Positions 10,734-21,800 of a stretch of 64,000 nucleotides of DNA are shown here, piece after piece (position 1 is the stretch's first letter; the number at the start of each line of letters is the position of its first letter). Source of the DNA: Zygaena filipendulae (taxonomy: Eukaryota > Arthropoda > Insecta > Lepidoptera > Zygaenidae); the NCBI GenBank assembly GCA_907165275.2, contig OU015658.1, positions 136,501 through 200,500 of the forward strand, read 5' to 3'. The notes beneath the pieces were generated by a model that saw only the letters and a program-made list of their open reading frames with translations, made no database searches and had not been told where the DNA came from. The translations under genes and the position numbers were made by a program.

Positions 10734-11035
10734 GTGAATTGTTATGTTCTTACACATCACTTCTCTTACCTACTTTACTAAGCCATAATCATTTTTTAAA
10801 TAGGTACAGTGTTCAACATTCCTTTTATTATCTACTGAAGGCCCAACCAACTGCCACGCCACTGCATGCATTTACAATTTGAAACAAGAGAGCACTTAGG
10901 TATTAACTTTTTTTTCGATAACTTTTTGTAATTTTTTCCAAAATCACAGTGGTTCGCTCAAAATCCAAAGTCAAAGAGCCGCTTTAGGTATTGGTTTTGC
11001 ACACTAGCGCAGACCATGGTACTGGACTGGCGCAG

Positions 11036-11302
11036 CTCGCGGCACCGCCTCCAGGCTCTGACGGTACCTATACCTAACTACTATTTTCACTTCACTTCTG
11101 GCTTCTGCGACCACTGCTTCCACACTTCTTCAATATGAGCGTATCACAAGCTATCACAACATCTTTGTTGCATCCAACTAGGCGACTGGCGGCACCGCCT
11201 CCAGGCACCGACGGTATCTACTATTTCCACTTCACTTCTTTAAGGCTTCTGTGACCACTGCTTCCACACTTCTTCATTATGAGCTTATCACAACATCTTA
11301 GC
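11036..11302 (+). repeat. Two-copy tandem repeat, about 150-bp period
   Basis: GGCACCGCCTCCAGGC, CACTTCACTTCT, GACCACTGCTTCCACACTTC and TATCACAACATCTT occur in the same order at 11036-11170 and 11186-11302. Non-coding, inside the nested TIR element. Confidence 0.7.
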
Positions 11303-11644
11303 TTTGGTGTCATCAAACGTCTGAGTCATCAAACTAGTCAATTAAATCGTTTTGTTATTGTTTAATGTTAATAATTATTTAACTTTATTAGTTATTATGT
11401 AAATAAAGTACATTAAGTATATATTTTATCCGTTAAATACGGAAAATTATGTGTACCTACCTAATGTGTTAACTTAGAACGTTACTACTCTCTTAGCGTC
11501 TTCTACAGGGTTTCGGAGTTCGCTAAGTGAGCGTTCAAAAACTTCGGTTACGATACGCAATCGATTGTCACAAATGCAACTTGACTAGCATTTTGACGAT
11601 TCGTACTTTTTAATCGACAACGTTCTATTCTATTGCATGTGCAG

Positions 11645-11775
11645 CCACGACACGAATTTCGCTATTTGATCTTTCTGTGATTACCACAACGCGTCATGCG
11701 CATTTTCATTAGAGCTTTAACACGAATTTCGCTATTTTTGGTCTTTCTGTGATTGCCACAACGCGTTGTAAGCTA
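11645..11775 (+). repeat. Subterminal direct repeat, about 70-bp period
   Basis: ACACGAATTTCGCTATTT followed by GTCTTTCTGTGATT-CCACAACGCGT appears twice in a row, 140-270 bases from the right end of the nested element. Repeated subterminal motifs of this kind are often transposase binding sites; that role is inferred. Confidence 0.6.
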
Positions 11776-11857
11776 TTTTGCCGCTCACTGAGCGTTTTCA
11801 ATCTTTGAGCGTAACATTGACATGGCTACCAACTTTTCTACAGAGAATAGCTTACAC

Positions 11858-12358
11858 TTAAACGTCAGTAGGTATAGAATGAGAATAGATAAGAAACGTT
11901 TGTAATATGGCTAAGGGGGCTGTTGCTATATCTACATTTTTACATAATTGTTCGATCGCAATTCTTTCTAATATGGTATTTGCAGATTGATCATTTGATT
12001 TATTTTTCGCGGCGTATAAATGTTCTTTAATTTTATCTGCGAATTGGAGAGGATTTTCTAATGGTGTTCGACGAATACGCGTAATTTCTGAAATAATTTG
12101 CTCTAATGTACGGTTATCTCCGAATTTCAGTTTCAGAGCATTTAAAATGTCCTCTATGGTATTATTAGGTTCTTGCGCTACAGCTTTTACAGCTTCACCT
12201 CTTAATTTACTTTTAATAATTATTGGAAAAAGAGCTCTGGCGTCGGGATCTGCAGCCCTAGCCAAAACTGTCACTTGCTCAATGAAAAAATTTAGTGTAT
12301 CACGATCCCCGTCGTATTTAGGCAAATACTTTTCTATGGTTGCGTGATTTAGAGCCAT
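11858..12358 (-). pseudogene. Gag N-terminal part, interrupted by the TIR element
   Basis: N-terminal structural (capsid) part of the gypsy Gag-Pol. The ORF is 166 residues, but only the first 148 codons (down to 11915) are Gag; the last 18 residues are read from the inserted element before a chance stop. Visible features are a charged helical region with KYDGDRDTLNFFIEQV near residue 14, and RIRRTPLENPLQFADKIKEH near 94-113, the retrotransposon Gag fold seen in insect gypsy elements. The frame resumes at 6820 after the insert, in phase with pol, for about 54 codons before the first downstream Met. No stop or frameshift other than the insertion was found. Start chosen at the first Met about 236 bases after the 5' LTR. 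Confidence 0.88.
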
Positions 12359-12582
12359 TATAAAATTCTAAATGATTTCTACACAATCCAAGAATACACA
12401 AAAATAAAAATAATAGTTTGGTAACGCACACAAATAGGGATGAAAAAGAGAGGAAAAGAAAGGAAACTCACAGTGCGACTTTTTCTTCCACGGCGTTTGA
12501 TGTTGGGTCCTCGCTGTTCGGGTTGAAACCTTCTGTTCTCCGCAACGATTTGTAGACGCGAAGAGCAGCAGCTGGATCTCAC

Positions 12583-12595
12583 GGCGCTGTCACCA
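12583..12595 (-). other. Primer binding site (candidate)
   Basis: The minus strand reads TGGTGACAGCGCC directly after the 5' LTR end. A TGG-initiated sequence here is expected to pair with a tRNA 3' CCA end. The tRNA cannot be named with confidence from memory. Confidence 0.55.
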
Positions 12596-13171
12596 ATTAA
12601 GTTTTGTAGGAAGTATACTGCCGCTGTCGCCAGTTGTGTTACCAAGTATGGATGTGGGGATCTTGGGCTTCTTCAATGAACTTCTATATTTATGATTAGT
12701 AGTGATTTTATTCAATTACTGAGCTTAACAATTATATTACTTATTACAGTGATACACTAGTTACAATATACTATAGTCGAAGCGTAGCGATGTGGAGCTT
12801 GCGCACACGACTCTACTTGTTACTTGAATCCTCTGTTCTGAATCCTTGCACTTGTTTATATACCCCGGTTGCGACAAGCGGGGGAATGCTTCATAGTGCC
12901 ATTGTACTTCACGGACCTTTGTCGGTCTCTCAAACGTTTTCTATTGATGCTTGAGAATTGTCCACCTAATGGGTTTATGATCGTTTCGGCGCACCTTTGT
13001 CTTCACAAAACGGTTCGGACTCATCTGGGAGTTATTGCTTGTACATTAAGATAAGGAATGAGTTTATTGTTGTGCCGATGCCAATTATCATGTGCAGGTC
13101 CTTTGTGCATTTAGGTAGACTCTGCAGGTATTTGTATTACACTGAAGGGTGGTAATTCTCGTTTCATAACA
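12595..13171 (-). repeat. 5' LTR of the gypsy element
   Basis: 577-bp copy matching 1728-2304. As the promoter-proximal LTR it should drive element transcription leftwards. Flanked on the right by the AATT duplication at 13172-13175. Confidence 0.93.
12855..12864 (-). promoter_or_regulatory. TATA box in the 5' LTR
   Basis: The minus strand reads GTATATAAAC. About 20 bases downstream is GGATTCAGAACAG, a weak initiator-like sequence. Position within the LTR fits a U3/R boundary; use as a promoter is inferred. Confidence 0.5.
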
Positions 13172-13293
13172 AATTTAAATTCCAAAAGTCATGTGCTCAT
13201 ATTAATTTTATTATAACTACGGAAGCCTGAAATCCAGCTCAAGCTCCCATCGCCATCGCTCAGTCCCAGGCTCCCAGCCGACAGTCGGAGGCC

Positions 13294-13350
13294 CCCGCAC
13301 CGTGCCCGCACCGTGCCCGCACCGTGCCCGCACCGTCGTCGCACCGTACC
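13294..13350 (+). repeat. GC-rich 11-bp tandem repeat
   Basis: CACCGTGCCCG is repeated about four times, then degrades to CACCGTCGT and CACCGTACCG. ORFs read through it are a product of the repeat. The rest of 13176-13600 shows no gene. Confidence 0.7.
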
Positions 13351-13600
13351 GCACCGCCGCCGACTGCCGACTCAGTCCGAACCAACCGCGCCGTGTAAAA
13401 TGTCCTAGCCAATAAATTACCATACAGCTAACGACAACGTCTTCTAAGCTTATTGGGAAATCAGTAATTTAATCCTTATCATTAATAATAATCTGGGAAA
13501 TAGTTTGCAACGTTTAAATGTATGTCTGCCCCTTCAAATCACTTGACGGATTAATTTATGAAGTTTCTAGAAAGAAAATCCTTAGGTAAGGTACATGTTA

Positions 13601-13798
13601 TTATAAAACAAAGTCCTCCACAACTTATATCTGACTATTTGTCTGTTTGTTTGCAATACACTCAAAAACTACTGAACGGATTTTCATGCGGTTTTCACCA
13701 AAAGATAGATTCAAGAGAAAGGTTTATATGTTGGTTTATCCTGGAATTTCCGCGAGAACTCAAAAATTACCGCGGGTGAAACTGCGGAGGACAGCTAG
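13601..13798 (+). mobile_element. Helitron-like repeat, type D
   Basis: Starts near TTATAAAACAAAGTCCTCCA. Core ACTACTGAACGGATTTTCATG and AGATTCAAGAGAAAGGTTTA. The shared 3' module GGAATTTCCGCGAGAACTC, ATTACCGCGGGTGAAACTGC and terminal CAGCTAG follow. A second type D copy is at 63661. Confidence 0.75.
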
Positions 13799-14625
13799 TA
13801 TCAAATATAATACTTATTTTTACAAATAGATCACACTTTTAAACGACAAAATTGTACTAGTAATTAGTACCTTTTGAACAGTTCACCGCTGATTCTATTT
13901 TAAAATCCATCAATACAGAATATACAGGGATGGAGTCCAGTATTCTCGTGTTCCTTAGGATTTTATTATATAATTTAAACGTTTACCTACGGACGACGGT
14001 AAACGTATACCGTTTTCTTAACGAGATTAAGATGACGGTAAACGTTTAAGATCTTCTTACGTTTAAATTCAACTTATGCCTTCTAGATGAATATTGTCTA
14101 GTTAGCATGATCTCAATTGTATGTTATCTTTAGTTCCTGACTGTACCCGAAGTGAAGGCCACTTATTTAAACGGAATGTACAATGAGCCACTTCCACGCT
14201 CGTCTCCGCTTCGTCCTCTCTATCAACTATAGTTTAACATTCTGACGAAGGACATTCTTCGGTTAGGTTTACATCGCTCGTTTGCCTCTCATTCGATTTG
14301 GTAGTTTCAATAACAAAGATGTAATGGATAACGAGTAATTGAGATGTGTCGTTTGTAATACGTATTATAGATAGTCGGAAGGTAGCCTATACGGTGTGGG
14401 GGTGAATTTAAATCGTCCAAAGAGCTCTTAAAGTTGATTTGCGTATCTAAGTTTCGTTTTATTGCCGCCGCGGGAAATGTCTGCGTTTCGCTTGTGCTTT
14501 AACTCGGTTCGCGTTATTATGTAACCCGGCACTACTTTACATATTCACGAGAACACAACTCCAGGGTGTATGTTGTATGAAAACAAAGGTGGAAAGGATA
14601 TCCCTGAAGGTCAGGACCTCTTTAA
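13799..14625. other. Unique sequence without recognisable gene
   Basis: No ORF of weight, RNA gene or repeat end is seen. A short block with GACGGTAAACGT occurs twice near 13988-14050. Otherwise unremarkable AT-rich sequence. Confidence 0.5.
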
Positions 14626-14861
14626 CCGCCGCACTCAGAGTCGACTTAAATAATTACTTAGTTAAGTATAGATTTTCAAAACAAAACTGCTGCAATCAGA
14701 GACGTCAGTAAATTAATGTTAATTGGCATTTAATGAGATGTAACTTAATTAGTTAAATGCCAATTAACATTAATTTATTAAACTTGTCTGATTGCGGCAG
14801 TTTTGTTTTAAAAATCTATACTTAACTAAGTAATCATTAAAGTCGACTCTGAGTGCGGCGG
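14626..14861. mobile_element. Foldback MITE, CCGCCGCACTCAG family, copy 1
   Basis: 236 bp, nearly a full palindrome: arms of about 80 bp begin CCGCCGCACTCAGAGTCGAC and include CTTAGTTAAGTATAGATTTT and AAAACAAAACTG. Flanks are TAA on the left and TTA on the right, suggesting a TWA-type 3-bp duplication with one change, or a TA duplication with an ACC/GGT start. A sister copy in reverse orientation is at 41360. Confidence 0.8.
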
Positions 14862-15496
14862 TTAGTCTACGAAAGTTTTAATATTCCATCTGGATAAATT
14901 GTTTTCCGATAGAAAACTTTACTTCGATTACAGCGTGAACACTAGACAATCACATTGACGTAGTTATATATCAAATTAATATTTTAATACAAATTATAAT
15001 AGTAAGTTTATTTATGTGAGTTGTTTGTCACTCCAAAAAGCCTCTTTCGCGTTGAAACGACTGGACGAATTTGGATGAAGTTTAAAATTACGATACCTTA
15101 TATATGTATACTCTGGTTTAACATAAAATGCTACTTTTAGTCCCGGAGTTTTTAAGGAACATTCTCCAAAATGCACGTGCCATGAGAAACAGTCAGTAAT
15201 AGATAATAATAAGGATAAACAAATAAGATATTCAAATAATCTAATCGGATATCTTGTGATTATGGTAACGAAGAGGTCCAGAAATTTCAATAGCATTTTT
15301 GTAATAGAAGAAAAGAGAGCTTAAATCAGCTTTTATGAAATAGTTTTAAGGCCCCACAAAGACAATAGGTATAATTATCACAACGCAGTGCGTTTGGTTT
15401 CAGTCTTTAAACTTGATTGCACAGAATAAGCCGGCCGATAACACTTTGACGTAACTAACAGGATTTTCTTTCTTGCAAAAATGACTACTATTTAGT
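14862..15496. other. No gene; weak remnant of Helitron-like sequence
   Basis: About 15045-15165 has ACGACTGGACGAATTTGGATG and CTTTTAGTCCCGG, resembling the type C core. No gene is seen in the rest. Confidence 0.4.
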
Positions 15497-15735
15497 ATAA
15501 TAATAATAATCCACTTCACAACACACAGATCTACTGACAGCTTAGTGTGGGCACTAAGCTTGTGTCGTGGATACCAAGTAAACGTGGTATATACTACACA
15601 TATTATTACATATATATTATACTATAGATATATATATACACACCTAGACTGGAAAATGGAACCCTGTGTTCATCACACAAAGTCCACCCGCACCGGGAAT
15701 CGAACCCGGAACCTCTTGATTAGCGGGCAGGCATA
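15497..15735 (-). mobile_element. tRNA-derived SINE, truncated at the tRNA head
   Basis: On the minus strand the RNA polymerase III B box GGTTCGATTCCCGG-like sequence is at 15696-15708. It is followed by CTTTGTGTGATGAACACAGG, the CCACGACACAAGC block and a (TTA)n-type tail at the left. The A-box half is missing: the SINE is cut at GGCAT by an A-rich junction. Shares its body with copies at 40981 and 47613. An AT microsatellite (TATATA) sits in the middle. Confidence 0.75.
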
Positions 15736-15800
15736 AAAAAAAACATACATACAGCCGAATGCAAAACCTGTTCCTTTTTGGAAGTCGGTTAAAAAGAAGA
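15736..15800 (+). repeat. A-rich repeat end, AGCCGAATG...AGTCGGTTAAA
   Basis: A run of A followed by CATACATACAGCCGAATGC and GGAAGTCGGTTAAAA. The same arrangement is at 27309-27375. This resembles the end of an interspersed retroposon common in Lepidoptera; the family is not assigned. Confidence 0.5.
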
Positions 15801-18657
15801 ATCTGCTAACGTAACCATACCGCCGCGCGCCGGTAGTGATTTGATTGTATATATACATATATGTATATGTAATACATTCTTGTAAGTGGTCTCGCCAGGC
15901 CCTCGTGGATATCAGAAAGGGAATAATATCCACACAGCTATTCTTTCTTTCTTCCTTTCAAAGAATGTGGGAAGCGAGCGAGCGCTCGTGGCGCGCTATT
16001 TCCCCACGGTACCGGCAATTCTAATATATTTTGTTTATTATTTATACTCCATTTTGTACATTTTTTATATGTTACTTCTTTAGGTATATGTTCTCTGCGG
16101 TTTCACCCACATTAATTTCAAAGAAAAACTTTAATAATCAATTTGAGGACAAAAATGAGACTAGGTAGGTACTTAATTTTTAATAATTTTATTTTTAATG
16201 GACAAACTCACCTTTTGTATTAAATTTATTAGTGTTGTTATAGTCTGCAATATGTTCCAACGAAATAGTTATCTACGAGTACAAGTGGGTGTCGGTCGGT
16301 TTAGGTTCCCACTACATGTTGGGCCGCTGTAGACACGGTTATCGTCCTACTTCAGTACTGATCGTGTCTAACCTTTTCATCACAGTTATTTTTCATTCAT
16401 TCAGTAAGTATTGCCGTATATTTCACACAATACCTCGCCTCCCCCTCGCCCTAGGGAGGTCTCCTCAGCCCCCGCTCCGCTACAGCCATCCATCATGCTT
16501 AATCCTCCGCCCGCGGCGTCGCTTGTATTCACACATCACGGGTCGCGAGTCGCGTCGCTCACTCGCACCGCATCCGTTCATTTGTCAATAACAATATATA
16601 TTAAACACAATATTTTCCCGTGTGTTCGTTCACTTACCTACTTTAACTTGTTAATTAACACGCCTATTTTGTTAGTTTCACTCGTAACTAACAATATGAT
16701 AAATAGTTATATTGTAATTTTGTTAATAAACACTATAAAAAAATATAATGAATAAGTCTCGATAGAGAAAACTTTTTTAAAAACTTTGTTTATAAAACAA
16801 GCTTTTATTCAAATGCGCTATAAAAAATAAACCATGCATTGTCATCCAAACTACACGTGTATACAAAATTTCAGCTCAATCAGTTGAAGATATCTGTTTC
16901 AAAAATGAATTGCAAAATTTCACCCGTACAAACACAGTTACATACATAGTTACATAAAAGCTTTAAAAATCTTAGAAGTCAGTTTTAACCTACAACTTCC
17001 ACTTGTCATATCGAATTGAAACTTTGTATGTACCTATACGTAGTTCGGATGACAATGCAATAGGTACTTAATGTCATAATTGACATGGAGCTGATCTGAT
17101 GATGGATCCGGAAGGTGGCCATGGCAAGTCCGTGATTAAACGACGTAACCCCATCGAATTTGGGCTCCTTAATTGGTATTGACAAGGACTCTAGATGATT
17201 ACTATTTAGTAATTATGAAACTACTAAGTCTTATGAGTTTTGTTTCAAATTACTAGGTTTTTAGGTTGGTGGGTACTGTTTTTGTATTTAATATCTACTG
17301 TTCTACTTACATGTGGGGATAAGTTATTTGTAATTTAGCATTACTCTTTCCTTTTGCTTTGGTTGAATAAATAAATAAATTGTTAAAAAAAACTAATTAA
17401 ACATTCATGTTTGTAGATGCGAGGGTTTTTGTGTGAAACAATAAGTTGTCAAGATAACCCAACTGTAAAGTTAGGGACCGCACAATGCACCGGCGGCGGC
17501 GCGCGCCGCTCCGTTTCCGGCCTAACAATACGTACGTACAAACAAACAATCCTCCAACGAACAACCGGCCATAGTTTAATGGTTAGTTATATATTTAGTT
17601 ATAATATAAGTTAGTCATTGTACAGTGTACAGCTGGCGAGAGAAATGAGACGATTCCAGGTGAGCCCACACAACAGCACAACTCATGAATAGCATAATAC
17701 CCAGAAGAGGCTTTGCTAATAGTCATAATATTAATTGCTGATGAATTCTTTGACTGGTTATATGCATTATTTTCCTATTCTTGTCTTTCGAATTTGATTA
17801 GAGTTTTGCGTTCTGCTTTATACTATGTACCTACCTGTAGGTATACTTAACTCTAAATTTTTAGCATTCAAATCGTGCCTGTCTACCTCTGGGAAGTAAA
17901 GTCCTATCCTCTTGTAATATGTGTCAAAGTCGATCATTGACCTTATTTCTAACCGTTCTTTTTAATTTACTTTTGTATTTCTAGCTGTAAGCTTTGCGAA
18001 AAGTGGAAAATAAATAGATATATAGACATAAATAAACAATAAACATTGACATTGCAGAGATCTATTATTATTATTTATTACTATTATATTAAAGCTTAAT
18101 TACATTGAGTTCAAATTTCCATTGAGACTAACAAGAATAAACGGTGAGCTTATATTGGTCTAAAACACCCTTATGCAAACTCTGCACTGATGCGAAATTC
18201 TTAATTAAATGTAAACAAACAGTTAATTATTACGTTTTCGTTTTGTTGCCGTCTTTAATTGTTGTTTTGTTTGTAGAATTTCTACTACCAATAGCGCCGG
18301 AGGATCCACACAACGCCCTCACTCGATACAGCGCTGTTGTACTAGAGCGTCGACACAATGCTTGCAAGTGTCGATACATCTGCGACACTCCGTGCTTTCG
18401 CTATTCACACACGGTATCCAATCGTTAGTCGAATAGGGCTGCCAGTTGGACCACTGGAACCTGGAGCACGAGGTGAACTATAGTCTACATAAAAGGTTCA
18501 GTTTTCAGACTGACATGAGCAGATTTCCTCATGATTTTTTCATCACCATGATGCTTGTGATAATTGATATAATATTCATATCTTGTTTGACCAAACTATG
18601 TATATCTTTATTCTTTATTGATTATTTTGATCCCTGAGATCGATCTCCTGATCTTTG
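15801..18657. other. Mostly unique sequence, no recognisable gene
   Basis: Contains a GC-richer island at about 16290-16600 and a repeat-like stretch at 16840-17165, with CAATCAGTTGAAGATATCTG and GCTGATCTGATGATGGATCC, that resembles lepidopteran interspersed repeats. The small ORFs around 16289-16755, 17417 and 18144 look like chance. (TTA)n-rich sequence lies near 18062. Confidence 0.45.
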
Positions 18658-18662
18658 GTTAA

Positions 18663-18773
18663 TGAAGTAAAGGAAACACGTACGTTCGTTGCACTCGTTT
18701 ATTGCAGACAAAACGGTCGTTGCTAATAATACATATCTACCTGTCTTACATATTTATATCTACCTACATCACA
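18663..18773 (-). repeat. 3' LTR, 111 bp
   Basis: On the minus strand begins TGTGATGTAG and ends CTTTACTTCA. An AATAAA signal is at 18698-18703 (minus, context TGCAATAAACG). Identical to 23026-23136. Confidence 0.95.
18698..18703 (-). terminator. Polyadenylation signal in the 111-bp 3' LTR
   Basis: AATAAA on the minus strand, about 70 bases into the LTR; the likely 3' processing signal of the genomic RNA. Confidence 0.6.
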
Positions 18774-18786
18774 ACCCTCCACCCTT
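18774..18786 (-). other. Polypurine tract
   Basis: AAGGGTGGAGGGT on the minus strand immediately before the 3' LTR TGTGATG; plus-strand primer site by position. Confidence 0.8.
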
Positions 18787-18896
18787 AATTAATGCTTACC
18801 AATATTAATACAGCAAGATAAATGCGAATTTTACAGTTCCATTAACTTAATATTACTAATGTTTAACTTATGATACTTAATACTAACTATGCTATA

Positions 18897-21800
18897 TTAC
18901 AGATTGTAACGGGGAGGGTTTCGCAACCGACATTCTCGTATGGGGCGGGACTGAGGCGACTTCACGGGCGGTGTCGCGACTACTTGTTCGCAGTCGTCGG
19001 GCGCTGGCTCTAGCGGCCCTGTGGGCCTCGGTGACCCCTGTGTTTCTTCTGCTCCGCCGTCCTCTTGCCCCTGCTGGGCCATAGTAGGTGGCCGTGGGCT
19101 ACCTGGTGGCGATTCGGAGGAACTACGTTCGGCCTGACTACCCGGGCCCACCAGAGAGCTTCGCGTCCGCCGTCTTAACTGATCGATATGTTTATGATAC
19201 TCCCTACCTCCTTGATCCGAGACTCTATAGTCCGTAGTACCTAATTTTTGGGTAACCTCGCCCGGTTCCCACTTCCGTCCCCTCTGATACTGTCTCATCC
19301 ACACTTCGTCCCCCGGCTGTAACGTACGCTCTGTTCCTCCGTTTTGCACTTTTTGTCGTTCTTGCGCCCTCCTGACCCTGTCTTCCCTAACCGGCCTCAG
19401 GGCATCTAGTTTCGTACGTAAACGCCTTCCTAGCATGAGTGATGCGGGGCTCTCCCCCGTCGAGCAATGCTCCGTGTTTCTATAATGTAGTAGAAAGGTG
19501 TTTAGGAACCCGTGAATATTTGCATTCTGTCGCTGTGCTTTTTTGATAGCTCTCTTTATCGTCCGCACCGCATTCTCCGCGGCCCCGTTAGAAGCTGGGT
19601 GATACGGGGCGGAAAACACATGTTCTATTCCCTGTTTCGCTAAGAATTGCGCGAATTCGCTGCTCGTAAAGGGTGGACCATTGTCCGAAACTATTTGTTT
19701 AGGTACGCCCCATCTAGCGAAAACTTCATAACATTTATCAATAGTGTGACCAGCTGCCGTACTCGGGACCGGAAACACCTCCAACCACTTCGTCCTAGCG
19801 TCTATCATGATTAGATACATCTTGTCAAAAATCGGTCCTAAAAAATCAAGATGAACCCGCGACCAAGGCCGCGCCGGCCACGGCCATGCGCTCGCCTCGT
19901 GGCGCGGCGGTGCGTCCGCCTCCGCCGCGCACACTGCGCACTGCCGGCACGTCGCCTCGACCGCTTCGTCGACGCCCGGCCACCATACGTAGCTCCGAGC
20001 CATCGCCTTGGTTTTTACTATACCCATGTGGGGTTCGTGCAACTCTTCCAATACCTTATTCCTACAACTTTCGGGTATTACAACGCGGTAGCCCCACATG
20101 ACACAACCCAACTCTTCGTATAACTCTTTTCTACGATTGTAGTAAGGCTGAAGCTCTCTGATCTCGTTATCCGCCGGCCATGCGTCTCTTATATACATTA
20201 ACACTTTACTTAATATAGTATCTCGTGCCGTTTTTTGTTTGATGGTGTTGTGATCTAATAACAAGGCGTTCTGCGCAAAATGTAAGTATGTTTGTTCGGG
20301 TATAACCATTTCGTCGGCGGCCCCGCCCGGCACGGGCAAGCGCGACAAGCCGTCCGCGCCGTTCTGCTTAGTGTTCACGTATTCTATGTCATATGTATAA
20401 GCTGATACGATGATCGCCCAGCGCTGTAGCCGGCTCGCCGCCATTGCTGGTATTCCATGTTTCGGCCCGAATATGCTCACCAGGGGTTTATGATCAGTAC
20501 GCAGGGTGAAACGTCTGCCATATAGGTATTGATGAAATTTTTGTAAACAGAATACAATAGCGAGGGCTTCCCTCTCTATCTGTGAATAGTGCCTCTCCGC
20601 CGCATTGAGTGCGCGCGACACGTACACGACGGGGCGCGCGGCGCCGCCCGCGCCCTGCTGCGTGAGCACGCCGCCCACACCGCGCGCGCTCGCGTCGCAC
20701 GTCAGCACCAGCGGCCTCTCCGGGTCGTAGTGTGTTAACACTTCCGCGCTGGTTAATATCCGCTTTACTGCCCGGAACGATTCTTCACACTGGTGACTCC
20801 ATTTCCAAGGGACATCCTTTTTTAAAAGATCATATAGTGGGAACAGAATGGTACTCAAGTTCTTCACAAATTTAGCGTAAAAATTAACTAACCCTAAAAA
20901 GGATCTCAATTCGGAAATATCGCTCGGTTTAGGTATTTTTACAATGGCCGCCACTTTTTCGGGGTCCACTCGAACTCCCTCTTTCGTTATGATGTAACCC
21001 AAATACTTTACTTCCTGTACTAAGAATGCACATTTGTTTCTTTTCAATTTTAATCCATGCTCTTGTAAACGTCGTAATACGTTTTCTAGTGTGGACAGAT
21101 GCTGCCTACTCCCCCCCCGCGTACCTATGATGATATCGTCCAAAAATACCTCTACCCCCGGTATATCACCTAGGAGTCCTGACATGATCCGCTGAAATAT
21201 GCCCGGACTCGAAGACAACCCAAATACTAGTCTATTGTACATGAATAAACCCCTATGTGTGTTAATTACTGTCAGTGATTTCGAGTTATCTAGTTCTATT
21301 TGGTTATAAGCTTGAGATAAATCGATTTTTGAAAATATTTGGGCGCCGTTCAAGCTAACCAGAAGGTCATCGATTTTAGGCAAAGGGTATCTATCGACCA
21401 GTAAGACGGGGTTTAGTGTGATTTTATAATCGGCACAAATACGAAGTCCTCCGTCCGCCTTACGTACCGGTACCAGGGGGGTGGCCCAGTCCGAGGTGTC
21501 CACGGGCTCGATGATGCCTTCCCGCAGCATGGCGTCCAGCTCGGCGTCCACCCGGCCCTTGAGCGCGTAGGGCAGGGAGCGCGCGCGGCAGAACACCGGC
21601 GTGGCGCCCTCGCGCAGCCGCAACGTTGCCTTGCCGCCCGTGAATCGCCCCAGTCCGCCGCTGAACACCTCCTTAAAACTATCGAGTAACACTTTTAAGT
21701 CATCACCACACTGATTACTATTCTCATTATTAATATTAAAATTACAATTGTAAAATTTAGGGATATCCATTTTTAATTCCGATAGCCATTGTCGGCCCAA

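Larger units (their letters stand above)
6827..11914. mobile_element. 5.1-kb non-autonomous TIR DNA transposon in gag
   Basis: The insert begins TTAGCCAAGTTGACAAACGTT and ends with the imperfect complement AACGTTTGTAATATGGCTAA, between two GGGGGC duplications. The inverted similarity goes further: 6980-7075 (GTACTTTATTT..., AAAGTTAAAT, AACAATAACAAAA) matches the complement of about 11345-11430, and GAATAGAACGTTGTCGAT near 6950 matches the complement near 11615. A TAGCCAWGT-type motif recurs near both ends. No transposase or other convincing ORF is present. The superfamily is not clear: a 6-bp duplication and TTAGCC termini do not fit the common hAT, mariner, piggyBac or Harbinger patterns. 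The interior holds Helitrons, a hAT-like MITE and local tandem duplications. Confidence 0.75.
1728..13171 (-). mobile_element. Ty3/gypsy LTR retrotransposon with nested insertion
   Basis: Complete LTR retrotransposon on the minus strand. Two 577-bp LTRs (1728-2304 and 12595-13171) read as identical along their length. The element is flanked by the 4-bp duplication AATT (1724-1727 and 13172-13175). A polypurine tract abuts the 3' LTR, and a PBS-like sequence starting GGTGACAG abuts the 5' LTR. Removing the nested 5088-bp insertion and one copy of its 6-bp duplication leaves about 6.35 kb with one gag-pol frame of about 1489 codons. No env-like ORF is present between pol and the 3' LTR. The RT type and the Gag without zinc knuckles resemble the 17.6/297-like errantivirus branch of insect gypsy elements; the lineage placement is inferred from motifs only. 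Confidence 0.93.

Noticed and set aside
13217..13423. 68-codon ORF over the CG-rich minisatellite
   Set aside because: Encoded by an 11-bp repeat and GC bias only.
16289..16755. Overlapping plus ORFs of 100 and 114 codons
   Set aside because: Two frames open at once over a GC-richer patch, no domain; more likely base composition.
17551..17600. A-box-like GGCCATAGTTTAATGGTTAG as a SINE or tRNA
   Set aside because: No B box within the usual distance and no shared body with other copies.
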